Origin: Gracilaria gracilis
Lineage: Eukaryota > Rhodophyta > Florideophyceae > Gracilariales > Gracilariaceae
Direction: 5' to 3'
DNA length: 64,000 bases
Assembly: GCA_030374805.1 (NCBI GenBank)
Contig: JARGSG010000005.1
Location: 496,001 to 560,000 of the forward strand
Below, piece by piece: positions 32,000-42,327 of this stretch (within the stretch, counting starts at the first letter, position 1; each line of letters starts with the position of its first letter). The translations under genes were made by a program, and so were the position numbers. Below the pieces are notes generated by a model. That model was not told where the DNA came from, made no database searches, and saw only the letters and a list, made by a program, of their open reading frames with translations.

Positions 32000-33223
32000 T
32001 CAGGCTTCGGGACAAGCCAAACCAAGAGAGCGGCGGCCGAGAGCCCCATCGATCTTAATGCGAACACCCTCGGCGATGAGGCGCTTCTTGTTAGGCTTCA
32101 AACCATTTGACATCAGTACGGCACAAGCTCCCGCGACATGAGGGGATGCCATAGAGGTTCCAGAGAACGTGCCTCCAATCGATTCAATTCCAACGCCTGG
32201 GGCCGACAGATCCGTACATTTCAACTCTTTGGTGGCGTAATTAGTAAACGATGCAGGCTTCAGGTCCTTATCATGTGCCTGAACCGTAAATATTCCACGT
32301 CCCTTCGTAGAGGCTGGTGAATAGTTGCAGGCGTTGTCAGCACTGTTTCCAGCCGCTATAGCGAAGAACATGCCACTTTCTCTGGCGGCAATCACGGCGT
32401 TGTTGACGGGATCATACTTTGGACCTCCGAGAGAAAGGTTGATCACGTCACCCTTTCCAAACTTGTCCTTGTTGATCACCGCGAACTCAATACCTTTGAT
32501 GACGTTGGAGTAGCTTCCTGAGCCACTATCGCTCAGAACCTTGACGCAGCTGCGCACAGCACCTGTAGCAACTCCGTATACCGGATGTGTGGCAGTACCT
32601 CCAACGTGATCCCCATGACCATTATTATCCTGGCAAACATTGTCCCCTCCATAATAGCCCTCGCAAAACCCTGTGGCGGACGGTGTGCAGCCAGTGTCCA
32701 AGATCCACACGTTAACACCAGTGCCGTTCTGACTAGTGGTGCTGCAGGTACGAAGTCCATCCCTAACTGGGGTCCTTTTCTCTTTTTTCACGCCACCGTC
32801 TGTTTCGTCAACGCCCCAGTAGGCAGTTGGCTCAGCAGCGGCGATGTAGACTTCTTCATCCTGAGCTATGAGCTGAACGCCAGGAACAGAGTCCATGTTC
32901 GCCTGGGCAGCAATGATGGAAGTGACGGAGGATTCCTGAATGGAGCTTGAAGGGGGGCATTTCACGTCCTCAAAAACCAATTTTCCAATCCTGCTCCCCC
33001 TTTTACCTAGAGTGCAGCCTGCTGTTGCTGGGTTGGACGCCAACGCCCTACGCAACCTGGCTCGGCATCGGGCTTTGCAGTCGCCATCAAGCTGAACGAT
33101 GAAAGAGCCTGGAATTTTGCGAGCCCTCCTTCTGACTGGCTTTGCAAGCGCTGCAGATGTGAAAAACGAGAAGTGGAATAGTAGAATAACGAAGAAGGCC
33201 TTGGCCAACATGTTTGTGGTCAT
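32000..33223 (-). CDS. Secreted proteinase-K-like subtilisin (S8 family)
   Basis: 407 codons, uninterrupted. The signal peptide (MTTNMLAKAFFVILLFHFSF plus FTSAALA) is followed by an I9-type inhibitory propeptide (about residues 37-125, from KIPGSFIVQLDGD). The catalytic domain has Asp176 in VWILDTGC, His203 in NGHGDHVGG, oxyanion Asn293 in AAGNSADNAC and Ser357 in SGTSMASPHVAG. The usual HGTH reads HGDH, an Asp in place of Thr. Extra cysteines suggest disulfides as in proteinase K. It would cleave extracellular proteins after self-removal of the propeptide. It ends soon after the fold is complete, with no C-terminal domain. A TATA box lies about 115 bp upstream. Confidence 0.92.
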   Translation of the reverse strand: MTTNMLAKAFFVILLFHFSFFTSAALAKPVRRRARKIPGSFIVQLDGDCKARCRARLRRALASNPATAGCTLGKRGSRIGKLVFEDVKCPPSSSIQESSVTSIIAAQANMDSVPGVQLIAQDEEVYIAAAEPTAYWGVDETDGGVKKEKRTPVRDGLRTCSTTSQNGTGVNVWILDTGCTPSATGFCEGYYGGDNVCQDNNGHGDHVGGTATHPVYGVATGAVRSCVKVLSDSGSGSYSNVIKGIEFAVINKDKFGKGDVINLSLGGPKYDPVNNAVIAARESGMFFAIAAGNSADNACNYSPASTKGRGIFTVQAHDKDLKPASFTNYATKELKCTDLSAPGVGIESIGGTFSGTSMASPHVAGACAVLMSNGLKPNKKRLIAEGVRIKIDGALGRRSLGLACPEA

Positions 33224-33334
33224 TTTTCCCTATCTGGTGTGACGGACTCCAACGTGAGTTGATTTCAATGCTTGAAACCCCTTTTCTGGCTGCGAGAATG
33301 GGAAGGAAGAAGAAGCAAGGAGGCACCTGGTGGT

Positions 33335-33341
33335 TCTTATA
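33335..33341 (-). promoter_or_regulatory. TATA box of the subtilisin gene
   Basis: TATAAGA on the minus strand, about 112 bp upstream of the ATG at 33223. The spacing matches other secreted-protein genes here. Confidence 0.5.
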
Positions 33342-34766
33342 GACGCGTGGTATGTGTTGTCGTTGTGCCCCAGAGTTATGAAAGGGTGTTGGAGATTCAG
33401 AAGCCAAATAGCCCAACCACTCAGGCAACGGGTCAATCAGCGAGAGCGGTCATGAAACTATACTGCAATGTATCTTGATTTATTTTCCGCGATGAGTTGC
33501 GTAATTATAGCGACCACTTGATGATGTAAGGTGAGAGTGACGTGAAAAACAGGCACCGTACCTTTGGCAATTTTGAACACCATTAAGGATGAAGTTACCG
33601 TTGGAGCGTTACCCATGTTGTGTGTGCGGGTCATGTGGCGTGTCTGCTGAATGTATCGGCGCAGGAGCACTCAAAAGGCAATTCGCTTTTCGCAATATAT
33701 ATGAGAATGTTCAAAATGTTAAAATTTGGATCCAAATTGGATGAATTTTCGCGAGCTCCAACTCAGCTGCGATGTCAACTCAAAACTCGAAGACTTTCTT
33801 GACTGGTCACCAAGTCTACGTAGGATTGCTTCGGCGGTTGACGCTTCCAATGCAGAATATGCAGCATAGTCGAACGAAAGAATCGCTGATGCTGGGCAAG
33901 TATAAACGAGGCTGAAAAATGCGCGTTGGTAAACCTTTGCCGTTGTAATCGCATGGCTTTTAATGAACACCGTGTCGCCAATATCGCTAGGTTTTAGGGC
34001 TCAGATATCGACGAGTTCATTGACGAATATCGGAAAACCTTGCAACTCCAACTCCCTAACTCGAGTGCTCTCTGAATTCGAAGGCCCACTGCAACCCAAA
34101 TTGCCCTCATCTCTCCCTTTACTCAGAGATGGCACTCTGTTGCTTGTCGCTTCTTAGTTTGGCCTAGTACCTAGTACATTTAGAGTGAATAATATCTAAC
34201 CCTAAAGGTATTACGCCTGTAACTTCCATCTTCACTTGATGTCGATCTCCAGTATCATCTTCATCAAGAACTGTTCGGCTATTGGCGCTATGCTCTCTTG
34301 TGACACAGGGCGTGCAGTTCATGTATTTGAACTTCCAACACTTATTTCTTGTTCCAATCCCCGAGGCGTATTTAAGGGGATGCCTATGTCCTTGGCACTC
34401 GGCCATTATTTCCTTGCCCTCTGCTATGCTTTCGCCGTCCTACTTGAAAACCCTTCAGCGTTTTCATTTTAATCCCATCGAAATGGCCCCTAAGCTACAG
34501 CCTCTCTCTTTCAGTAGCGTTCCACAAGCCAGTTTCACACGTATACCAGAAGAGAATTTCAAACATCTTCAGCATACCCTTGACCTCTCAGCAGATCAGA
34601 TAACCTCATGCACAGTCACTAAGGATAACCGAGGACCATTTAGCCCGATTCTTGAATATGCCGCTCTATGCCCGAATGAAAAGGATGAAAACGCAGTTCA
34701 ATCACATTTCATGAACCCGGCAGATCAGTTGGGAGAAGGTTCGGAATATGGATATAGTATTCGTGA
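33342..34766. other. Spacer
   Basis: No supported gene. A 166-codon plus-strand frame at 34282-34782 runs into the palindrome and may hold remnants of the 5' part of the BCS1-like gene, but I cannot confirm it. Confidence 0.45.
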
Positions 34767-34804
34767 TCGAGCATCAGGCTGAATATATTCTGCCTGATGC
34801 TCGA
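34767..34804. repeat. 38-bp near-perfect palindrome
   Basis: The arms TCGAGCATCAGGC and GCCTGATGCTCGA pair perfectly. After one T/T mismatch, GAATA/TATTC pairs too, leaving almost no loop. It lies just 5' of the BCS1-like pseudogene. Confidence 0.85.
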
Positions 34805-34949
34805 CGAGCTAATGTTCGGAAACCGAAACTGGAGATGGATCTTGGCTCAATAGTAGTACAGTGGCCGCCCCTCAAAGAGCTCATTCCATATTATTCATGG
34901 GAGATTTTATTTCTCTGCATATCATGCATAGCACTATGAAATGGGCACT

Positions 34950-36151
34950 CCTCAGAAAGATCCTGACGGTATGAGCACTCTTCATGTGATTCGAATCATC
35001 TTCTTATGGACTTGATGCTCTGAAGCAGTTCTTGTCCGGCATTATGCAATGGGTGGATGACCGAAACAATCCTGACCACCAAGGAAGGATGTACACTTTT
35101 CATCGCTTCAAATCGACCAACTGCGCAGGTACAGAGGAGTATGCTCGATACAGTGCACCCCCTGAACAGTGCACATTCTCTGCAGTGCACTGAAGGCCAT
35201 ATTGCACAAAGAAGACACGTGTTCAATTTTTCACTTCCTAGACGGCGTACAGGGTATAATACGTGTCAATAACCAAATACCATGCAGTGCACTTTCTCTA
35301 TAGTGCACTATTATGGCCTCTGGCACGGGGGTGCACTGTATCGTGTGGTTGACTGTAACTGGTACGAAGAAGGGGCACGACGAGCACGTCCTATCGAGTC
35401 CGTCGTGCTGGAAGACGGGGTGATGGAAACAATTGTGAAGGATCTTGAATTTTTCCTTCATCCAGATTCCATATGCTGGTACATCGAGCGCGGTGTATTA
35501 TATCGCCGAAGTTCTTTATTTGAGGGTTCCCCTGGTACAGGTAAAACCAGTACCATTCGTGCACTGGCAGGAAAATATTCCCTTCCGTGCTACATTCTTT
35601 CTATGACCAACGAGAAGTTCAGTAAACAAATGTTGATTGATGCTGTTTCATAAGTTCCTTCTTACTCTTTACTTGTTCTTGAAGACGCAGATGCGCTTTT
35701 TAATCCAGATTGATCAAGCGCTACTACTGCGTCTGTTACTTTTTCTGGCTTGTTGAACGCTCTGGACGGTGTGACAAGTACAGAAGGGCTTGTAACAATC
35801 ATGACCACTAATCACGTGGACCGACTTGATCCAGCACTAATTCGAGGCGGGCGTGTTGATAGACAGTTCCACTTCTCACCACCGGCAAGTAAACAGGTGG
35901 GTTCACTCTTCAAATTGTTCCATAAAGATGCTAACGAGCAAATCATAGATGGTTTTTGCGCCAAGGATTGTTGGTGGAATTTTGGATGCGGAACTCTGAC
36001 AATTGCTGCTTTGCAGCAGCTGTTTATCCAATACCGTGGTATGACGGCGGAGGGGTGCGTTAAGGGTGTCCATCAGTTTCTGATGGATTGCGATTCGGTC
36101 AATCGCAAGAGGTTTGGAGATAAGAAGGGATATATATGTGGAGTAAGCTGA
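34950..36151 (+). pseudogene. BCS1-type AAA ATPase, decayed
   Basis: Conceptual reading gives an N-terminal BCS1-specific region (STLHVIRIIFL, then after a shift YGLDALKQFLSGIMQWVDD) and RPIESVVLEDGVMETIVKDL. Walker A follows as EGSPGTGKTST (normally GPPGTGKT), then Walker B as SLLVLEDADALF, and the sensor/arginine-finger region as TTNHVDRLDPALIRGGRVD, with a C-terminal lid. It is broken by frameshifts near 35000, an inserted palindrome-rich block (35150-35340), an in-frame TAA (DAVS*VPSY) and a TGA (FNPD*SSA). The sense frame resumes unchanged after both stops. BCS1 proteins act in mitochondria (Rieske protein assembly) or elsewhere as membrane AAA proteins; this copy is not functional. Confidence 0.88.
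35153..35336. repeat. Cluster of six GTGCAC palindromes
   Basis: GTGCAC cores start at 35153, 35169, 35185, 35287, 35303 and 35331. The spacing is exactly 16 bp within the triplet and within the first pair. Several extend to AGTGCACT. A direct repeat (CAGTGCAC-WTTCTCT-NN-AGTGCACT) occurs twice. The block sits inside the BCS1-like pseudogene. Confidence 0.8.
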
Positions 36152-36688
36152 ACCAATTGTTGTTTGAGCAGTTCTAGCTTGTTACATGAAGCGACTGCTT
36201 GCAGCTGTGTTTCTCCCAAGTTTTGGAAACAGCGAGATCAACGGAGAGCAACACGAGAGTGCTCGATTAAGTATCGTTGACGAGCCCAAAATGGGGAGTC
36301 TCTGCACATTTTGCGTTGCTGTAAATGTCTTTTAATGGTCTATTGGAAACCATGAAAAGAGAAACAAAGCGAAGCTTTCGGAAATCTGTGAGTGGCACTT
36401 CCGTGCCTTTCAGGCACGGCCATCGACAACGTGGGAGAACGGTCTTGCTGCCCACGACAAGGTGCTTGGAGCTGTAGAATACACGCTTGCAAAACGTGTT
36501 TCACTTAAAGTTATTAACTTTACGAGGGTTGCGCATGATTTTGCATCAAGCGTTCATATAAATTTCGAAACGACGTCGTTATCGTTGATTGGATTCCACA
36601 ACATTACCGTACATGAATTCGGCGCGGCAGCAAAGCATGCTGTAAGCTAGAGTTTACTATTCATCTCCCCGCTTTGGTCGCTCAAACT
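36152..36688. other. Spacer
   Basis: Contains a perfect 8-bp hairpin CCGTGCCT-TTC-AGGCACGG near 36402. No gene seen. Confidence 0.55.
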
Positions 36689-36696
36689 CCATAAAA
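36689..36696 (+). promoter_or_regulatory. TATA box
   Basis: CATAAAAG lies about 85 bp upstream of the ATG at 36780. Confidence 0.5.
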
Positions 36697-36779
36697 GAAG
36701 AGTTGCTTCTGCGACTCACCGCTGCACCTAATCCCACCCAGAAGCAGATCGCCGTTGCTTTCTGCCTCCGTTCATCACA

Positions 36780-37331
36780 ATGAAGCGCGCGTACATTGTG
36801 CTAAGCGCACTGCTACTTTGCAACGCGCTCGCCGCCGAGATCTGCTCCATGGAATTCTGCCGGTCCAACTTCTTGCAACAATGCCGCACGCAGATTTTCT
36901 GCGTTACGACGCCGTGTCCACAGCCGCCGCCGCAGTCATGTATACGCTTCGTACTCGAACAACTTGCCATGCCGCCAACCGATACCCCGACTACGGTTAC
37001 GCTACCGCCTGGCGTGCTGCCAACTAGCTTCGCACCGCCTACCATCCCTCCGCCTACCACCACACCGCCGACTACCACACCAGCTTCCACGTCCACCGCG
37101 GAGTGCGACGACCCTGCAAACATTGCTCAAGGCGATTTCATTACCATTGGCTCAACGGACTGTTGTGCTGTTGCCGGTCTTGGTTGCAGGCAGCTCGGCG
37201 AGAGTTGCTCCACTACGGCAGTGCTGCTGTCGCAACCGGTGGGCTGTGAAGCTGGTCTAACTTGCGTCATTACAGATCCGGGCAATCTTGCACTCGATGT
37301 GCCCAACAGTGGCACATGCCAATCAGCTTAG
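36780..37331 (+). CDS. Secreted two-domain Cys protein with Thr/Pro linker
   Basis: 183 codons, ending in TAG. The signal peptide is MKRAYIVLSALLLCNALAA. A small N-terminal Cys domain (EICSMEFCRSNFLQQC, VTTPCPQPPPQSC) is joined by a Thr/Pro-rich linker of about 45 residues (PPTTTPPTTTPASTST, probably O-glycosylated) to a C-terminal domain of eight cysteines with one CC doublet (ECDD, STDCCAVAGLGC, GESC, VGCEAGLTC, SGTC). The layout resembles wall-associated modular proteins. The Cys spacing does not match hydrophobins. No family recognised. Extracellular by inference. Confidence 0.75.
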   Translation: MKRAYIVLSALLLCNALAAEICSMEFCRSNFLQQCRTQIFCVTTPCPQPPPQSCIRFVLEQLAMPPTDTPTTVTLPPGVLPTSFAPPTIPPPTTTPPTTTPASTSTAECDDPANIAQGDFITIGSTDCCAVAGLGCRQLGESCSTTAVLLSQPVGCEAGLTCVITDPGNLALDVPNSGTCQSA

Positions 37332-37568
37332 GTTGCTCAACTCAGCTGTGCAGGTATTTCACATTCGGCGCATGTGTCTGGAGTTGTAATCGGAAAGTGC
37401 AAGCGTGGTTGGACGATGGAGTATCGTACATGCCATGAGCAGAGCTATTGAAGCAGAAGAGACATCACGCATGCGTCATCTGAGCAGTTTGTTGCGTTGT
37501 GCCAATTATGATTTGACATGTGGCGTTTGAAGGCGTTTTATGGAGCGCGTTTCATGGAGGCCGAATTG

Positions 37569-37632
37569 CGTCAAGTAGCGCTCGATAGCCGATAGGATTT
37601 CGTCAGGTAGCGCTCGATAGCCGGTAGGATTG
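37569..37632 (+). repeat. 32-bp tandem duplication (two copies)
   Basis: Two adjacent units share TAGCGCTCGATAGCC and flanking bases with two or three substitutions. The 37.3-38.0 kb spacer otherwise holds nothing I can support, apart from an A-run near 37930. Confidence 0.85.
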
Positions 37633-37995
37633 CCGTCGCGAGTAAGGTTACCGCAGGAAGCCGAGCTCGGTCACTGTGATCACTGTGGATTCGGAGAACC
37701 AAAAGGTTTTGTAAGCAAACGTGTTTATATAGCTTAGTAAACTCTGAATTACAGTAGAATGCCTATAGGAAATTATGAAGAACCACTTTTTCACTAATTT
37801 CTACGGGCATCTTTGGAGTACGCAATTTACTACGTTGCGTTGGCCTAGTGGGTAGCCATCGACAATTACTGTATCAGAAAGCTTTTACTACAGACACTAC
37901 ACGTGTACTCAAAAGACCGCCTGCACCACGCAAAAAAAAAAAACATCTACCGAATTTGACGCTGTCAGCAACGCGCCTCCCGTCTAGCTAGATAT

Positions 37996-39524
37996 CTACG
38001 ACTCCAGCTGGCCGCCCACCTTGCTCCTGCGCACGCTCGCGTGCTTCTTGATGTCCTCAAAGTCCTGCGGGTTGTTACGCTCGCCCCACTCTTTCTGCCA
38101 GCCGGCGGTGGCCACCTCGCGGCGCGTGTCCTCGATCGCGGCGCCGGTTCGTTTCATCAGGCTGTCCACCTCGCTCTCGTACTTGCTCTTGCTGTAGAAG
38201 CCGCCCAGCATGTCGCGCAGCACGCCGCGGTACACGCTGCGGATCTTCTCGTTCTCCTTTCTGTCGTAGATGTTCTCGAACAGCTGCGTCTTACATTTCT
38301 CCTTGCGCGCCGGGTCGTACAGATAGTTGGAGAACCACGACTTGTACGGGTCCTGTACCTCCGATCCGCCGGGACGATCCCACAGCGTGTTGTCCAGATC
38401 CCACGTGATCAGGTACCACTTCTTCTCCTCGCATGCCTCGCCTTGCGCGTCAAGCACCGGCTTCATGTCCTTGTCCAGCACGTCGCGCTTGAGGTAGAAC
38501 ATAAAGTCGTTGTTGCGGTTCGCCGCCAGACTGTCCCAATGTGTGGCTAGCAGCGCCCCGGCCAGGTAGCCGTTGACGCTGTCCATGTCGAATCGGTCGC
38601 GGATCTGGTCCTCGGGCGGCGTCTGGTCCAGAAAGTCGATCAGGTCGAGCATCTTCTCGTCCGCCTTCAGAAAGTCGTCCTCGTCCTTTGCCTTCTTTCC
38701 CTTCACCAGCTCACACTTCCACCCCGTCCGTGAGTAGTCTTCCTTCTTGAAGGACGCCATCCCCTTGTCGGCCTGGAACAGATAGCCCTTCACCTTCTCG
38801 TTGTCGAAGCGCTCGAAGCGCGTCTTCAGGAACGTCTTATCGATGTCTCCGTCACCACATACAGTCCCTTGGGGTCGTATAGCTTCCCTTCAAACGGCAC
38901 GCGGTACTCGGGGTGCCCGCCGTCATAGCCCTCCTCCACGGTACGTCCATTGGTCACATACAGTGTGGCGAACGCCGTACGGTACACCAGCGCGCCGCGA
39001 GTGCGCCACGGTCGCTGCGGATCTTCGTCGCCCAACGTGGCCTCGCGGAACACCTTTCCGGCAAGCGTCTCGCGGATGCGCGACGGATCATTCTGGCTGG
39101 CGCGCACCGAGAAGCCCTGCTCGCCGAAGAAGCGGCGGTCGTCGTTTTCGGGGAAGGTGAGCTGTTGCATTCCACCTTCGCGCCACGCAAACACTTCCTC
39201 GGCGTCGAACTTGAACTTGAACTGACGCTTGACGTTGCCGGCCGACGTGTTCCCGCGCACCTTGATGCCGACGTTGGCGATCTTGGTGCCGTCGAAGCTA
39301 AACTCGTCCACGAGCCCGTAGCCGGAGTCGATGTCGGCCGCGCCGTCCGACAGCACCTTGTCGAACACCAGCTGGTGGACGCGGATGTGGATCTTGTGGT
39401 GGTCGCGGTTGAAGACGTTGCGCGACGAGGCTTCGAAGATGGCCGCGCCCGACATGTCGGGCTGGTCGGGCTTCTGGTAGAAGATGGGGTCGTCGGCGGA
39501 CGTGGGGTCGGTAGAGGTAACCAT
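37996..39524 (-). pseudogene. CotH-kinase family gene with a single-base frameshift
   Basis: Two abutting frames together make a CotH-like protein of about 509 residues. The N-terminal frame (39524-38826) has the family RGNTSAGNVKRQFKFKF motif and GLYVVTE. The C-terminal frame (to 37996) resumes with DKTFLKTRFERFDNEKVKGY, then VNGYLAGALLATHWDSLAAN and WYLITWDLDNTLWDRPGG, which correspond to the atypical kinase catalytic regions. One missing G at about 38842 (GAGACATCGAT where GAGGACATCGAT would restore the reading) separates them. Everything else is intact, so this is either a very young pseudogene or an assembly error. No signal peptide. Strongly GC-rich with high GC at third positions, unlike its neighbours. 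CotH proteins are known from bacterial spore coats and some eukaryotes. Confidence 0.85.
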
Positions 39525-40120
39525 CTTTGCCGGGGGGTAGCCGAACTGCGACGGAGGGTGGGGGAGGGTGTGGGAGAGACGGAGAGGAGGCGGGAAGATC
39601 GGGGGCGGGCGGATCGGCGTGGTCGCGCTTATGTAACTTCACGGCGGAGATCGGGAATGGTTGCGGGTAAAGCTTCAAAGATATTATTGTGTGAGTTTGC
39701 TCTTTGATTGGCTACGGAGTAGCAACACCTTCATTATGCGCGTGCAGCGGGTGGCTACGCCCAAAGATATTATCGGGCAACGGACCTGTTCGCCGCCACT
39801 AACGGCGTGGATGCACATTTTGACGAGTTGTCGATGTTTTTCGCACCTCAGATCTGCCCTTGAAGGTAAAACATCTCTCTCGCTGGAGTACGTGTACCCG
39901 TGTACAGCGATAGCGGCATCATACTGTGCGCCACCGGCCAATAGTAGCCTGCCAGGTGGCCGACAATAGCTAAGAGATTCTTTCATGCAAAATATCATAA
40001 TATGATATTATTACATATCGGACAGCCCGTCCTGTTGGTTCAGTTGTTTTTAAATAACTATATGGATACCCCCTCGGATTGAGCAACGGTTGGAAACGTC
40101 CTTGCTGTGTTTCCATGAAA
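39525..40120. other. Spacer
   Basis: A 104-codon minus-strand frame (39684-39998) has no recognisable domain or start context. No gene supported. Confidence 0.5.
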
Positions 40121-40471
40121 CTACACGTATTGATTCCCGGTGTTCTCGATGAGACTGGTGTCAAACCCATCATCCTGGAAACAGCTCCCACCAATCAAAG
40201 TTAGCACAACTTGAGTCGCCCTCACCTTCACGGATTCATCGCTGTTTGAGAACAGATCACACGCGTTTTTAAACGCCAGAATGGCTGCCTTGAAGCCATA
40301 CAGAGACAAGCAGTTGTTCACGGCCGTCTCTTGCCCGTTGGTAGTCGGCACGTTTTTGAATTGTAGTGGACTGCAGAAGCTCATCGGAACGGGCGGCACC
40401 ACCGCGTCGAAGCACTCTGTCGCGCACACACCAAAGTTGTGTCCGAAGTTTTTTGGAGAAGGCGATAGCAA
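40121..40471 (-). CDS. Possible 3' exon of a Cys-containing protein
   Basis: An open minus-strand frame of about 116 codons with no ATG, ending in TAG. It has evenly placed cysteines (FGVCATEC, PMSFCSP, VNNCLSLYGFKAAIL, KNACDLF, GGSCFQDD), as in the secreted proteins nearby. It lacks a signal peptide. An in-frame TGA lies upstream, so if real it is a downstream exon. ATG-GTAAGC near 40541 could be a donor site. Weak evidence. Confidence 0.3.
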   Translation of the reverse strand: MLSPSPKNFGHNFGVCATECFDAVVPPVPMSFCSPLQFKNVPTTNGQETAVNNCLSLYGFKAAILAFKNACDLFSNSDESVKVRATQVVLTLIGGSCFQDDGFDTSLIENTGNQYV

Positions 40472-41892
40472 AGCACCAACGGGAGACGATGAAATGCTTG
40501 ATCATATTGGTTGGATAGAAGTTTTTTGGTGGGCTGCTTACCATGACGGAGAAAGGTTTGCACTGGCAACCTGCAGATAGGTAATACCTGATGAAGAAAC
40601 GGGTAACAATAGACAGATGTGATATTCAGACTACTCACTCAGTGGCAGAGACAGCATAACGACGAAAGAAGATGCACTAGTTTGCGCTAGTTTCGCAGCT
40701 CGATATCTGTTTTTCAAACATAACATTTTGTCTTCCATAGCGGCGAATATTATGGCGAGGGACCATCGTGTTGATCGTGTGGACAAGTGTCCACTCTGTT
40801 GCTCAAATCTGCGAAAGTGAGGGCAAGTGCTGTCAATTGCGAAAATCGCCCAATGAGCAGCCAATACTGCCAAAACATTTTGGTTTGACAGTCTATGAAT
40901 AGTACAAAATTATCAAAAATGTTTCAAATTCCCAACATTTGTGGCGAATGCAAAAATCTGTTGCGATGCACTTGTTGCGCTTTCATTTGGCAGTATTTTC
41001 AGCTTGTTGTATGCGTATGACACCGATTGCACGTTGTGCACGAGCGCTCGAAACACCAACAAACGCGCCGAATGCACTTCGCTCCACACGTCGACGACTC
41101 GCGCACGCCCTTCGCTCTAAAAGCGCACTCCGCTTCCGTGTACAACGGTACAGGTACTGTACTGTACCGTTGGTATGGATACCAAAGGTAGCGTTCCTAC
41201 ATATGGTTCATACGCCAGCGGACCCGTGTCAGACGCAATAGGCGTTGCGAAAACCAAGACATGCAGGCGGCGCAGCCGCGGTCGTCATCGACAGCGGAGC
41301 GTCGGAGCGTGAAACGATGCGCTTCAAGTGCGGGGTGGCCATATGTAGCCGAGAGCAAATCACCGAGGAGAGATCGCGCCGAATGGCGTAAGCCAAACCC
41401 CCACACGCCGGGTGTATACGAATTGCAGCCGTTTAATCTCGACAGCTACGTGAAGGAATCTGTTACAGGGTACTTGACAAATTCCTGGTGCGCGGTTGCA
41501 GCTGCAGGAACTTCTGACTTGTCCGCGCTATATACAGCCATTGAAGGCGTAGATGTTGCAGATACAGACGCACTGCAGCTCGGTATAATACCGAATTACT
41601 GTTAAGCGATGCGCCACACAGCAATGTATAGCAGTTTCGGTACGGTAAGCACACCATGGAACATAATCACTAATAGATTGCTTCCGAAGGAAAGGAACAC
41701 TGGCGTTGATTCAAAGCAAAGGATCTATGCGATTTACTCTCACTGTCATTAGCTTATTGCTTAACTAAACCATCATGAGCAAAAAGCCAAGCATTACAAA
41801 CGAGCGCCATTTTCAGCAGTACTGAATCAAATCCTTCAGCAACCATGGACAGATTCACATACCATTGATACCCCGTCGAGAACCAATGATAC
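40472..41892. other. Spacer with unsupported frames
   Basis: A plus-strand frame at 41261-41605 (ending GIIPNYC) is open but unrecognised. Nothing else seen. Confidence 0.4.
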
Positions 41893-42225
41893 CTAGTGAT
41901 AGTAGGGGTACTTCGGGTATTTCGGGAACTTCTTATGCGGGAACTTATGCGGGAACTTCTTGGGCGGGAACTTATGCGGCGGGAACTTGTGCGGGAACTT
42001 CTTGGGCGGGAACTTCTTATGCGGGAACTTCTTATGCGGGAACTTCTTCTTGGGCGGGAACTTCTTAAAAGTTCGTTCAGCCGTTTGTAAATCTATCTCT
42101 CCCCCAAGTTCGGCGGTCTGCAACTCAATGGCGCGTACATTCTCCTCGCTTCCATGGTCCACCGTAACGGCAGATAGAGCCAAAGCGGAAAGAGAGAGCA
42201 AGAGAAGAAGAGTGAGAAAGTTCAT
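41893..42225 (-). CDS. Secreted polycationic KFPxK-repeat protein
   Basis: 110 codons, ending in TGA. The signal peptide is MNFLTLLLLLSLSALALSA. A short acidic propeptide-like region (HGSEENVRAIELQTAEL, GEIDLQTAE) is followed by about 60 residues of KFP repeats (KKFPPKKKFPHKKFPHK) ending KYPKYPYYH. The mature tail is Lys, Phe, Pro and His with no acidic residue, so it is strongly basic. A TATA box lies about 97 bp upstream. The layout of signal, acidic pro-region and cationic repeat resembles precursors of cationic effector, adhesive or mineral-binding peptides. Binding to sulfated wall polysaccharide is a plausible inference. No family recognised. Confidence 0.8.
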   Translation of the reverse strand: MNFLTLLLLLSLSALALSAVTVDHGSEENVRAIELQTAELGGEIDLQTAERTFKKFPPKKKFPHKKFPHKKFPPKKFPHKFPPHKFPPKKFPHKFPHKKFPKYPKYPYYH

Positions 42226-42320
42226 ACCGCTAGCAGTTGTGGATGGCTTGGCTTGAGATCTGGCGGTTGGAAGGATGGGATGATGAGCAGTGGCGACTTG
42301 AAACGTCCTCGACGCTCCCT

Positions 42321-42327
42321 TTTTATA
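42321..42327 (-). promoter_or_regulatory. TATA box of the KFP-repeat gene
   Basis: TATAAAA on the minus strand, about 97 bp upstream of the ATG at 42225. Confidence 0.6.

Noticed and set aside
38913..39707. Plus-strand 264-codon ORF over the CotH gene
   Set aside because: Antisense to a recognisable gene; open only because of high GC content.
41900..42070. CRISPR-like regular short repeats
   Set aside because: They are coding repeats of the KFP protein, with no spacers, in a eukaryote.
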